Position numbers and translations under genes: made by a program | NCBI GenBank assembly: GCA_028277105.1 | Contig: JANQHO010000156.1 | Location: 36,221-100,220, forward strand | Origin: Owenweeksia sp. | GTDB lineage: Bacteria > Bacteroidota > Bacteroidia > Flavobacteriales > Schleiferiaceae | DNA length: 64,000 bases | Direction: 5' to 3' | In this document: positions 54,414 through 61,930 of the stretch, one piece after another | How the letters are laid out: the number at the start of each line of letters is the position of its first letter | Position numbering within the stretch: position 1 is the stretch's first letter | The notes under the pieces: model-generated | Databases searched by the model: none | Seen by the model: the letters and a program-made list of their open reading frames with translations, nothing else | Told to the model about the DNA's origin: nothing

Positions 54414-55103
54414 ATGGAAGGAGATGACATCAAAAGAATTTCAAGACTGACTGCCATCTTAACTCAATTGCAAACCAAAAGAAGGTTGACAGCAGCAAGC
54501 CTCTCTGAAAAATTTGGTGTCAGCACACGAACGATTTACCGAGATTTAAAAGCATTGGAGAAAGCAGGTGTCCCTATTTTGACCGAAGAAGGAAAAGGAT
54601 ATACGTTAATGGAGGGGTATAAAATTCCACCAGTAATGTTCACCGAAAAACAAGCAAACGCTTTAATACTTGCAGAGCAGTTAGTATTGAAAAACAAGGA
54701 TGACTCATTTGTAAAGGATTATTCGGAAGCCATTGATAAAATAAAATCAATTCTAAGATATACCATCAAAGACAAAGCAAATTTACTTGCTAATAGGACT
54801 CAATATAACCAAGTCATAAATCAAGAAAGAAGTAGTAACAATTTGTCAGATCTGCAAAATGCACTCACCAATTACAACCTTGTCAGGATACAGTATATCA
54901 ATAAGGAGGGAACTGCAACGAACAGATTGATAGAGCCATTTGCAGTATTGAGTGCTGAAAATTGGTATTTAGTTGCATGGTGTCGTTTGCGTAAGGAATT
55001 TCGATTTTTCCGATTGGACAGAATTCAAAAAATGGAAATTCTATCAGAAAATTTTGAACCTCACAATTTGACTTTACAAGAGTATTTTGACCAATACCAT
55101 TAA
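54414..55103 (+). CDS. Cassette 8: WYL-domain transcriptional regulator (YafY-like)
   Basis: The 229-residue protein has an N-terminal helix-turn-helix (RLTAASLSEKFGVSTRTIYR, about 24-43, followed by DLKALEKAGV) and a C-terminal WYL domain (about 135-205) with NWYLVAWCRLRKEFRFFRLDRI. WYL regulators sense small ligands or nucleic acids and often control the neighbouring gene. A palindrome and promoter in the 77-bp gap to the next gene suggest that the hydrolase is its target. Confidence 0.87.
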   Translation: MEGDDIKRISRLTAILTQLQTKRRLTAASLSEKFGVSTRTIYRDLKALEKAGVPILTEEGKGYTLMEGYKIPPVMFTEKQANALILAEQLVLKNKDDSFVKDYSEAIDKIKSILRYTIKDKANLLANRTQYNQVINQERSSNNLSDLQNALTNYNLVRIQYINKEGTATNRLIEPFAVLSAENWYLVAWCRLRKEFRFFRLDRIQKMEILSENFEPHNLTLQEYFDQYH

Positions 55104-55117
55104 CTTTTGCTGACCCT

Positions 55118-55152
55118 TGACATAAGGCTGTCACTTGTCAGGTATACGTTTG
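55118..55152 (+). promoter_or_regulatory. Candidate operator and promoter of the epoxide-hydrolase-like gene
   Basis: TGACA-TAAGGC-TGTCA (55118-55133) is a perfect palindrome, with another TGTCA half-site at 55136-55140. TACGTTTG (55145-55152) is an exact -7 element. The palindrome covers the -33 region, a position that fits repression or activation by the adjacent WYL regulator. Confidence 0.5.
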
Positions 55153-55180
55153 TAGCAATTAATCTTTAAAATACGTAAAC

Positions 55181-56143
55181 ATGACAAACGTAATTAATAC
55201 AAAGTTTAATCCAACCGATTTTCCCAAGCCCGCTCTTATTTCAGTCAACGGTGTTGAACTTGAAGTTTTTGAAGCAAGTCGACAAAATGCAGGAAAACCT
55301 ATTGTACTCTGCCATGGCTGGCCAGAGCATGCCTTTTCCTGGCGTTATCAGGTGCCTGCTCTGGTCAAAGCGGGCTACCATGTCATCGTCCCAAACCAGC
55401 GGGGCTATGGCAACTCATCCCGTCCGACCAAAGTAACTGACTATGACATTGAACATTTATCAGGTGATCTCATCGCACTGCTCGATCACTACGAATACGA
55501 AGATGCCACCTTTGTCGGTCATGATTGGGGTGCGATGGTCGTTTGGGGGCTGACCTTATTGCACCCAAACCGTGTAAATAGAGTGATAAATCTGAGCTTG
55601 CCTTACCAAGAGCGTGGAGAAAGACCCTGGATCGAGTTCATGGAAGAAATATTTGGCGGTGACTACTATTTTGTCCACTTCAATCGACAGCCAGGTGTTG
55701 CAGACGATATATTAGAAGAAAATACATTCCAGTTCCTTCGCAATATGTTCCGTAAGAACGTCCCCAAAAAAGCACCAGAGCCCGGTATGGCAATAATCAA
55801 TCTTGCCAAAGCAGGAACTCCACTTGGTGAGCCCTTAATGAGCGACCGTGAGCTGGCCGTTTTCGTCTCCGCCTTTGAATCAAAAGGGTTCACGGGCAGT
55901 ATAAATTGGTATAGGAACCTTGACCGCAACTGGCGCTTATTGGCGAACGTGAACCCCATCATCCAACAGCCGACACTCATGATCTATGGCGAACGCGATT
56001 TGGTGCCGAAGTCTGAAAAACTAGCAGAATTTGTGCCTAATGTAGAAGTAGTCAATCTGGATTGCGGCCATTGGATACAGCAAGAGCTTCCAGAAGAAAC
56101 AAACCAAGCAATTTTAAAATGGCTGGAGCAACAGAATGCCTAA
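55181..56143 (+). CDS. Alpha/beta hydrolase, epoxide hydrolase-like
   Basis: The 320-residue protein has the epoxide hydrolase/haloalkane dehalogenase pattern: HGWP oxyanion motif (45-48), nucleophile Asp115 in GHDWGA, acid Asp273 in YGERDLVP and base His297 in CGHWIQQE. The cap contains WYRNLDRNW with a tyrosine typical of epoxide hydrolases (about Tyr244), which favours epoxide over halide substrates. Base composition is more GC-rich than most cassette genes, so its origin may differ. It overlaps a broken YdeI gene by nine bases. Confidence 0.85.
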   Translation: MTNVINTKFNPTDFPKPALISVNGVELEVFEASRQNAGKPIVLCHGWPEHAFSWRYQVPALVKAGYHVIVPNQRGYGNSSRPTKVTDYDIEHLSGDLIALLDHYEYEDATFVGHDWGAMVVWGLTLLHPNRVNRVINLSLPYQERGERPWIEFMEEIFGGDYYFVHFNRQPGVADDILEENTFQFLRNMFRKNVPKKAPEPGMAIINLAKAGTPLGEPLMSDRELAVFVSAFESKGFTGSINWYRNLDRNWRLLANVNPIIQQPTLMIYGERDLVPKSEKLAEFVPNVEVVNLDCGHWIQQELPEETNQAILKWLEQQNA

Positions 56144-56257
56144 AAAAGAAATAGAAACCTATCGTCCTAAAAGCCGAACAGATTGGCGAAGCTGGTTAGA
56201 AAAAATCATCAGTCAAAACAGTTTGTTTGGCTAATTTATTTTAAGTCATCAACCTAA
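56135..56257 (+). pseudogene. Truncated, frameshifted YdeI-family (OmpD-associated) gene
   Basis: An ATG at 56135 opens MPKKEIETYRPKSRTDWRSW, the N-terminus of the YdeI/OmpD-associated (bacteriocin-protection) family. The frame then breaks at a run of six A. Adding one A restores EKNHQSKQFVWLIYFK, exactly the expected continuation. After about 37 residues even the restored frame ends, where the leader repeat (copy B) begins. The gene is therefore both frameshifted and truncated, probably by insertion or recombination of the repeat. It was translationally coupled to the hydrolase. Confidence 0.72.
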
Positions 56258-56315
56258 GAAGCAATAAAATGTAAACTCCGTATTCATTTTAACTACTTTT
56301 AGCTGAGATCCCATT
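56253..56315 (+). repeat. Leader repeat, copy B
   Basis: This shortened copy lacks the GGCTCACAAC end of copies A and C and carries single-base differences. It retains the promoter-like AACTACTTTTAGCT. It truncates the YdeI remnant and precedes the DUF1428 gene by 41 bases. Confidence 0.7.
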
Positions 56316-56356
56316 GGACAACAGCAGAAAAAATCAAAAGCTAAAAACAGAAGAAT

Positions 56357-56755
56357 ATGAGTGATAAATTGACAGGATATATCGATGGCTTTGTATTTCC
56401 TGTTCCAAGAATTTACCTAAGCGAATACAGGAATGTGGCAGAGAAGGTAGCAGAAATCTGGAGAGAATATGGCGCACTTGCTTATTATGAATATGTTGGG
56501 GAGGATTTGAATTTAGAAGGTACACGCTCATTCATTGAAGCAGTGGATTTGAAAGAAGATGAAGTAATTGTATTTGGGTGGGTTGTATTTCCTTCGAAAG
56601 AGACTCGCGATTTAGCAAATGAACAAGTTCCAAACGACCCAAGAATGTCAGACTTGGTTGCTCCATTGACCCAATCCACAAGATTGATTTTTGATGCCAG
56701 TCGGATGGTCTATGGAGGATTCCAACCACTGGTTCAGTCTAATGGTAATGGATAG
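56357..56755 (+). CDS. DUF1428 family protein (YbaA-like)
   Basis: The 132-residue protein matches DUF1428: GYIDGFVFPVPRIYLSEYRN at the N-terminus, DVKLDE-like and VVFGWVVFPSKETRD-type segments, and RMVYGGFQPLV at the C-terminus. The family has a ferredoxin-like fold of the dimeric alpha/beta-barrel superfamily; its role is unknown. It lies in the same cassette block as the WYL regulator and the hydrolase, downstream of leader repeat B. Confidence 0.85.
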   Translation: MSDKLTGYIDGFVFPVPRIYLSEYRNVAEKVAEIWREYGALAYYEYVGEDLNLEGTRSFIEAVDLKEDEVIVFGWVVFPSKETRDLANEQVPNDPRMSDLVAPLTQSTRLIFDASRMVYGGFQPLVQSNGNG

Positions 56756-56790
56756 CCTGGGCCTTTGAAATGCGTTTATTTTAAAAAAGC

Positions 56791-56862
56791 CGTTGCACAA
56801 CAATGTGTATGATGTTCATAACTGCTAAACGCAGCTACGCCACATACACATGACCGTTGGCC
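56791..56862 (+). repeat. attC-like site 8
   Basis: GCACAACAATGTGTATGATG pairs closely with CACATACACATGACCGTTGGCC. The loop forms a small GCTAAACGCAGC hairpin. Its length is about 72 bp and the core is GTTGGCC (56856-56862). It is one of the two most classical sites of the array. Confidence 0.72.
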
Positions 56863-56875
56863 ATAATGTAAAAAA

Positions 56876-57343
56876 ATGGAAATTGAATTCAAAACATATA
56901 CTGTTGAAGACAAGTCAGATATATTAGAAATGATGACCTCATTTAATAAAATTGATGGTTATGATTTCGACTTGTCTATTGGAGAGAAAAATTTATCTGA
57001 CTTTACTTCGAATGAGATGTTAGGCAGGCTTTATCTGATTAGATATAAGGAAAATAATGTTGGTTATTTAGTGCTTTCTTTTGGATTTAGCTTTGAATAT
57101 AAAGGTAGAGATGCCTTTATTGATGAATTTTATATTAAGCAAGAGTATAGAAATCAAGGAATCGGAAAACTGACGATGGACTTTGTTGAATCAGAATCAA
57201 TAAAGTTGAATATAAATGCTGTTCATTTAGAAGTTGAGCCTCATAATTCAAATGCAAATCGACTTTATCTTAACAAAGGATATAAATCTAACGACCGAAC
57301 TCTACTGACGAAAAAAATAAAAACTGGGCACAACAATGGTTAA
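56876..57343 (+). CDS. Cassette 9: GNAT-family N-acetyltransferase
   Basis: The 155-residue protein shows the GNAT fold: a strand YLVLSFGFSFEYKGRDAFID, the acetyl-CoA-binding loop QEYRNQGIGKLTMDF (Q/R-x-x-G-x-G/A, about 103-117), and motif B with NSNANRLYLNKGYK. Substrates are unknown; GNATs are frequent integron cargo. Its last codons (HNNG) are encoded by the 5' arm of the following attC-like site. Confidence 0.88.
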   Translation: MEIEFKTYTVEDKSDILEMMTSFNKIDGYDFDLSIGEKNLSDFTSNEMLGRLYLIRYKENNVGYLVLSFGFSFEYKGRDAFIDEFYIKQEYRNQGIGKLTMDFVESESIKLNINAVHLEVEPHNSNANRLYLNKGYKSNDRTLLTKKIKTGHNNG

Positions 57344-57428
57344 AACGAATACCTAAAGACTCCTGGTTTCAATAAATCGAAAGTTACTTCGTACTTTCAT
57401 TTCCCTAAATCTGCCTTGACTGTTGGCT
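57327..57428 (+). repeat. attC-like site 9 (paralogue of site 12)
   Basis: This site shares most of its sequence with site 12: GCACAACAATGGTTAAA.., TCCTGGTTTC, ATAAATCGAAAGTTACTTCG, TACTTTCATTTCCC. The central GAAAGT/ACTTTC stem is identical. The core is GTTGGCT (57422-57428). The 5' arm overlaps the end of the GNAT gene. Confidence 0.7.
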
Positions 57429-57458
57429 TTAATAAACATTACTTACGATTTTGATAAA

Positions 57459-58766
57459 ATGAATAAACAACTAAAAACCAAAAAAATGAAAGATTCACAA
57501 TTATCAAGAAAGGTGAATGTTTTTCCTGGTAGTATTTTGAGCATTATCATTTATGCATTATTAATTACGGCCTTTTCGAATAAAGCGTTTTGCCAGGGTT
57601 CATACTTCACCCCTGCAGGTGGCGGATCAACAAACTGGATGTTCGGAAGTACGACAACCACAAAACTTCAGTTGATTTTCTTTCAAAGTGATTTCACCTC
57701 CCTTCCGCCATCAGGACAAATTGATACTTTATGGTTTCAGCGAACTACATCAACAGTCAGCACTTCCTTGCAAAATTTTGCAGATTTCGAAATACGGCTT
57801 GCCAACACATCGGCAACATCATTTAATGGACTCAATTTTTTCCCTGATGCAAGTCTGACCCTGGTATATGATGGACCTTTAACAATTCCGGCAGGTCCTG
57901 CAGACAGTTGGTTCTTTATTGTCTTACAGACTCCATTTCAATATTCTAATTCTGAAACCTTGGTTTTGGATACAAGATTGATGGCAACAGGTAGCCCTCA
58001 CTCAACGAGTTTCAGCATTAGATGGCAATCCGTGCCCGGGGTGGACAGGAGGATCGTTAGTACATCTAATACGGCTTCTGTAGCTGATGGATCTGCTCCA
58101 AATCTATACAACTTGGGAATTTCCGTTTCGTCAGGATGTATTTCAACTAGCAGTGTGCTTACCGTATCTGCTTGTGACAGTTACACATCACCAAGTAGTA
58201 ATCATTCTTGGGTTACCAGCGGAACATACACGGATACCATACCCAATGCTGCTGGATGCGACAGTGTTATCACCGTGAACCTTACGGTTAATTCGGTTTC
58301 CGATATTACAACGGTTTTAAACGGTGCAAGCATTTCTGCAAACAACACTAGCGCGTCTTACCAGTGGTTAGACTGTGATAATAATAATGCGATTATAAGC
58401 GGTGAAACCGGTCAGACCTTTACTGCAACTGCCAATGGAAATTACGCAGTTCAATTGACAGAAAATGGCTGCGTAGATACCTCTGCTTGTGTTGCCATTA
58501 CAAATCTAAGCATATGGGAGAACGCTTTTGGAAGTGAATTTAAAGTATTCCCTAACCCGACTAATGGAACCTTCTCTATTGATTTGGGTGAGGTGTGCGA
58601 AAGCGCTGAAGTTTCCATTACAGATTTCTCCGGAAAACTTATTGATTCAAGATCTTTCACTCAAACACAGGTGCTAAACCTAGGAATAGATCAGCCTGCC
58701 GGAATTTATATGGTAACGATACTTTCAGACGACAAGCAAGCCGTAGTTAGACTAATCAGAGAATAA
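57459..58766 (+). CDS. Cassette 10: secreted protein with T9SS sorting domain
   Basis: I start at the ATG at 57459 (435 residues); an ATG at 57486 is also possible because it lies closer to the signal peptide (SIIIYALLITAFSNKAFCQG). The mature protein is a Ser/Thr-rich beta protein containing an Ig-like module with ITVNLTVNSV..SYQWLDCDNNNAIISGE, then a type A T9SS domain (FKVFPNPTNGTFSIDLGE, ending VVRLIRE). A T9SS substrate as cassette cargo points to exchange among Bacteroidota. No enzymatic motif is visible. Confidence 0.82.
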   Translation: MNKQLKTKKMKDSQLSRKVNVFPGSILSIIIYALLITAFSNKAFCQGSYFTPAGGGSTNWMFGSTTTTKLQLIFFQSDFTSLPPSGQIDTLWFQRTTSTVSTSLQNFADFEIRLANTSATSFNGLNFFPDASLTLVYDGPLTIPAGPADSWFFIVLQTPFQYSNSETLVLDTRLMATGSPHSTSFSIRWQSVPGVDRRIVSTSNTASVADGSAPNLYNLGISVSSGCISTSSVLTVSACDSYTSPSSNHSWVTSGTYTDTIPNAAGCDSVITVNLTVNSVSDITTVLNGASISANNTSASYQWLDCDNNNAIISGETGQTFTATANGNYAVQLTENGCVDTSACVAITNLSIWENAFGSEFKVFPNPTNGTFSIDLGEVCESAEVSITDFSGKLIDSRSFTQTQVLNLGIDQPAGIYMVTILSDDKQAVVRLIRE

Positions 58767-58767
58767 C

Positions 58768-58898
58768 GTTTGCACAATGGTATAAGCAATAGCGGGTTAA
58801 GTGCTATTTTGAAACGTAAAATTGTAAATTACGGATCTGTGCTATCTGACAGTTTGATAGGTCAATTCCGCTGCTGCCCTTACACGAGACCGTTGTCA
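58768..58898 (+). repeat. attC-like site 10
   Basis: TTTGCACAATGGTATAAGC..AATAGCGGG pairs with GCTGCCCTTACACGAGACCGTTGTC. The core is GTTGTCA (58892-58898). The next gene starts only ten bases after the first core base. Confidence 0.68.
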
Positions 58899-58901
58899 AA
58901 A

Positions 58902-59930
58902 ATGAAAATTTACCTTCCAATCATATTAATACTGTTGTCTCTTTTGAGTTGTGGACATAATGAAAATTGGGAGGAGTTCAAAGGAAAAAATCTTCCCGAC
59001 TCTAAAGAAGGTTATGAGGTCTTGAAGTTTGGAGACCAATCTAATATCTATCTTGGTGGAAGTCGTTCAATTGCGAAAGGAAAAAAAGACCATCAAAATC
59101 AATTTGAAGATCTCTGTATTCTCTATGAAAGTTCGGATTTCGGAAGAACTTGGGAGAAGTTACCCTTTCCAAAAATGAAAGGAGAAATTAGTCTTATTGA
59201 CATTGACGGTAAAAATATTGTAGTGGTGAATCAGTTAGTGATGAATGACAGCAGTCAAATCCTACTAAGTGAAGATCAAGGGAGAAATTGGACAAAGTTG
59301 TTCAACTATCACGATGACAATTACATTCAGTCAATTCGAATTGACACTGACAAAAACATAAGATTTGTTGCCAGGGAGAGAAATGGGATTCAAAAGGTAC
59401 TTAGTCTAACAGAATCGAAAATTGATACAATCATTCTTCCAAAAGGAGTCAGAAATGTTCAACTGACAGATAATGGCTTTATCGGAATATCCTACTCTCC
59501 TGACTCCTCTAAACTACTAGAATATGATCGCATTGGAACTGTAAAGTCACTAACAAAAATTGATTTGGAAAAACCTTACGACTTATCGAAACAAACTGAC
59601 AAGGGAGATATTCTCTTCTACGATAGCTACTCAACAGCAGATATTCTCCTTCTTAGAGATGGACAGTTCAAAAATATCGAATTGGAGGGTTTTACGAACT
59701 ACAGCGTAGTTGAACCTTACATTGAGGACTCACTGATTTTGATAAATGGATTTCACGATGATGATGATGCATTTTTGGGTGTAATTCATACATTTTTAGT
59801 AAGTGAAGACTTCGGTCAAACTTGGAATGAAGAAGAAATACCAAGTTCAATGATTACCGAACCCGGAGATTTGAAAGAAGGAAGATTTTTAACTTATGCA
59901 GGAATGGGAAGATTTCAAAAAAGAAAATAA
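58902..59930 (+). CDS. Cassette 11: lipoprotein with sialidase-like Asp-box repeats
   Basis: From the ATG at 58902 the product has 342 residues and a lipoprotein signal (MKIYLPIILILLSLLSC, lipobox LLSC). The mature part has Asp-box/BNR-type elements (SSDFGRTWEKL, SEDQGRNWTKL, SEDFGQTWNEE) and is probably a beta-propeller related to YCF48/sialidase-like proteins. Catalytic arginines of sialidases are not evident, so a binding role is more likely. Translation starts almost at the attC core, leaving no room for a cassette promoter. Confidence 0.8.
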   Translation: MKIYLPIILILLSLLSCGHNENWEEFKGKNLPDSKEGYEVLKFGDQSNIYLGGSRSIAKGKKDHQNQFEDLCILYESSDFGRTWEKLPFPKMKGEISLIDIDGKNIVVVNQLVMNDSSQILLSEDQGRNWTKLFNYHDDNYIQSIRIDTDKNIRFVARERNGIQKVLSLTESKIDTIILPKGVRNVQLTDNGFIGISYSPDSSKLLEYDRIGTVKSLTKIDLEKPYDLSKQTDKGDILFYDSYSTADILLLRDGQFKNIELEGFTNYSVVEPYIEDSLILINGFHDDDDAFLGVIHTFLVSEDFGQTWNEEEIPSSMITEPGDLKEGRFLTYAGMGRFQKRK

Positions 59931-59934
59931 AAAA

Positions 59935-60066
59935 CGTGTGGCGACATCGGCTATAGCAAATGCGGGCTGACCACTTAAAAATGAAAATAGTACAACTAAA
60001 AAAATTTAAGGTAGGCGGACAAGAACCCAACTCCGAAATCCCACGCCATACCCAGGATCGTTATCA
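59935..60066 (+). repeat. attC-like site 11
   Basis: GTGGCGACATCGGCTATAGC..AATGCGGGC pairs with CCACGCCATACCCAGGATCGTTATC. The core is GTTATCA (60060-60066). Confidence 0.55.
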
Positions 60067-60144
60067 GAAATGACCCTATCGGGTCGGAAACACCTTGTTC
60101 CGCTACAGCGAAAAAATCTGTGTTTCCTCCATCAATAGGATAAC
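60060..60144 (+). repeat. Core-copying inverted-repeat element 4
   Basis: GTTATC (60060-60065) and GATAAC (60139-60144) bound an interior almost identical to element 2 (ATGACCCTATCGGGTCGG.., TTCCGCTACAGCG). The outer arms read GTTATC here but GTTGTC in element 2, matching the local attC core in each case. With the next attC-like site it forms a gene-free cassette of about 190 bp. Confidence 0.7.
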
Positions 60145-60148
60145 ATTT

Positions 60149-60254
60149 AGCAACAATGGCTAAAGCGAATTCCTAAAGGCTCCTGGTTTCGATAAATCGA
60201 AAGTTACTTCGTACTTTCATTTCCCGAAACTCGCCTTAGCTTTGGGCGTTAGAG
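60149..60254 (+). repeat. attC-like site 12 (paralogue of site 9)
   Basis: TAGCAACAATGGCTAAAGCGAAT pairs with CTCGCCTTAGCTTTGGGCGTTAG. The central section is nearly identical to site 9. The core GTTAGAG (60248-60254) fits the classical GTTRRR form. It is the last clear site in the array. Confidence 0.7.
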
Positions 60255-60265
60255 ATAATTGAGTT

Positions 60266-61105
60266 TTGAAAACTATCACCTTACCTGAAGATATAGTAGC
60301 TACTGACAAGGCAGAGATCATGGCCTTCGATTATCAAGCTCAACAGGAGTCCACCAAGCAGCAAGTCAATCTTTCCATGAACACATTCAGCTTCCTAATG
60401 GAAGGAAGCAAGGAAGTATTTGCTGATGTAAGATCAACGGCCATCTCTAACTCCGAATTTTTGCTAATGAAAGTAGGCAAGTGTTTGATGACTGAGAAAT
60501 TCGCTGATACCAATAACAGCTATCGAAGTATTCTTTTCTTTTTTTCCAATGAAGCTGTTTTTCAGTTTTCCAGAAAACACGCCATCACCCTTTCAAAATC
60601 CGGTAAGAGAAAAACGATCCAGTCTCTGCCTTTTAATCGGTACCTACGCTCGTTTGCGGAAAGCCTCGTAGACCTGAACCAATTATCCGCAGAAAGTAAG
60701 AACAAAGTACTTCATGTCAAATTTGAAGAGTTAATGTTATATCTCACAGACACCTTGGGAGGCGATTTCCTGGAGTCACTGATGATAGATATAAACGATT
60801 ACGACTTCCATTTTCAGGAGGTGGTGGAACACAACAAACTTAACATACTGACCCTGAGTTAGTTGGAGTTTCTGGCCAATATGAGTCTTTCTATCTTCAA
60901 GAGAAAGTTTGAAAACCAATTTCATACTTCGCCCAGTAAGTGGTTTCAGGAACAGCGACTTGAATACGCAGCGATACTCCTCAAAAACGAACGAAAAAGA
61001 CCTTCTGATATCTATCTTGAAATCGGATATGATTCGCTAACAAATTTCATCCAGGCCTTCAAGTCAAAGTTTGGTACTACACCAAAGCAATACCAATTAG
61101 ATTGA
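60266..61105 (+). pseudogene. AraC-family regulator interrupted by an in-frame TAG
   Basis: The first segment (60266-60862, TTG start, 198 codons) is the sensor-like N-terminal part of an ExsA-type AraC regulator. The second segment (to 61105) is its two-helix-turn-helix DNA-binding domain (ANMSLSIFKRKFENQFHTSP, then SLTNFIQAFKSKFGTTPKQY). Both are in the same frame, separated only by TAG at 60860-60862. A single G-to-T change of GAG would explain it (SELE expected). The rest of the frame is intact, so the mutation is recent, is a sequencing error, or is read through. Confidence 0.8.
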
Positions 61106-61194
61106 GCTTTTAGCAATACTTTTTGACCTGAAAACGTGCCCAATAAGTTTCAGAACAAGATGAGCTTTGTATCATAATTAAAACTAAAAGAATT

Positions 61195-61749
61195 ATGAAA
61201 AAGACAATCATGTTAATTGGGTTAAGCATTTTAACGCATATTTCATTTGGCCAAACTACATTCACTTTATCCAGTAAAGACATTGGTGGTCAGGCAACTT
61301 TAGCTGAAGAGTTTAATGGCTTTGGTTGTGTTGGTGAAAACAAGTCCCCTCAACTTTCGTGGGAGAATGCACCGGAAGGCACCAAGAGTTTTGCGGTGAC
61401 TATGTACGACCCAGATGCCCCCACGGGTAGCGGATGGTGGCACTGGGTGATGTTCGACATTCCATCTAATGTTAACGAACTGGTGAGCAATGCTGGTGAT
61501 GCTTCTTTGAACTTAGCTCCGCAAGGGGCAATTCAAAGCGTCACAAATTATGGTGCTAAAGGATATGGAGGACCTTGTCCACCGGAGGGTCACGGCATAC
61601 ACCAATATATCATTACAGTTTATGCTTTGAAAACGGATAAACTAGGATTAGACGAGAACACCAATCCCGCAGTAGTTGGATACTACCTATGGAACAATAC
61701 GATCGCCAAGACAAGTATCGTTACTTACTACCAAAGAGAGGCTAAATAA
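61195..61749 (+). CDS. YbhB/YbcL-type PEBP family protein, exported
   Basis: The 184-residue protein has a signal peptide (ending HISFGQ) and the phosphatidylethanolamine-binding-protein signature: YDPDAPTGSGWWHWVMFDIP (about 83-102) and GYGGPCPPEGHGIHQYIITV (about 123-142). It is a bacterial homologue of Raf kinase inhibitor protein; its physiological role is unknown. It follows the broken AraC regulator, a common pairing, and may have been its target. Confidence 0.88.
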   Translation: MKKTIMLIGLSILTHISFGQTTFTLSSKDIGGQATLAEEFNGFGCVGENKSPQLSWENAPEGTKSFAVTMYDPDAPTGSGWWHWVMFDIPSNVNELVSNAGDASLNLAPQGAIQSVTNYGAKGYGGPCPPEGHGIHQYIITVYALKTDKLGLDENTNPAVVGYYLWNNTIAKTSIVTYYQREAK

Positions 61750-61785
61750 AAGTCTCTAACAAACGATATGAACACTTGGCTCTTC

Positions 61786-61901
61786 ATGTGATCTCAGCTT
61801 TACCCTGCCAGTTGCTCGCCTAAAGGCTCACAACTACCGCTAAAAAGCAATAAAAATGTAAACTTCGTATTCATTTTAACTACTTTTAGCTGAGATCACA
61901 T
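61786..61901 (+). repeat. Inverted repeat bracketing leader repeat copy C
   Basis: ATGTGATCTCAGCT (61786-61799) and AGCTGAGATCACAT (61888-61901) form a perfect 14-bp inverted repeat about 88 bp apart. The right arm is part of the leader repeat; the left arm is unique to this copy. Confidence 0.65.
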
Positions 61902-61902
61902 T
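61825..61902 (+). repeat. Leader repeat, copy C
   Basis: This 78-bp copy matches copy A (51443-51520) except for a few bases and contains the same AACTACTTTTAGCT promoter-like motif. It lies 28 bases before the AraC gene at 61931. Its GGCTCACAAC start is the right arm of core-copying element 3, carried along without the left arm. Confidence 0.7.
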
Positions 61903-61930
61903 AGGCACAAACACTCCCAAAATATCACTC

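Noticed and set aside
60863..61105. A separate small AraC-type helix-turn-helix gene
   Set aside because: It continues the upstream frame directly after a TAG, with no start signal of its own; it is the second half of an interrupted gene.
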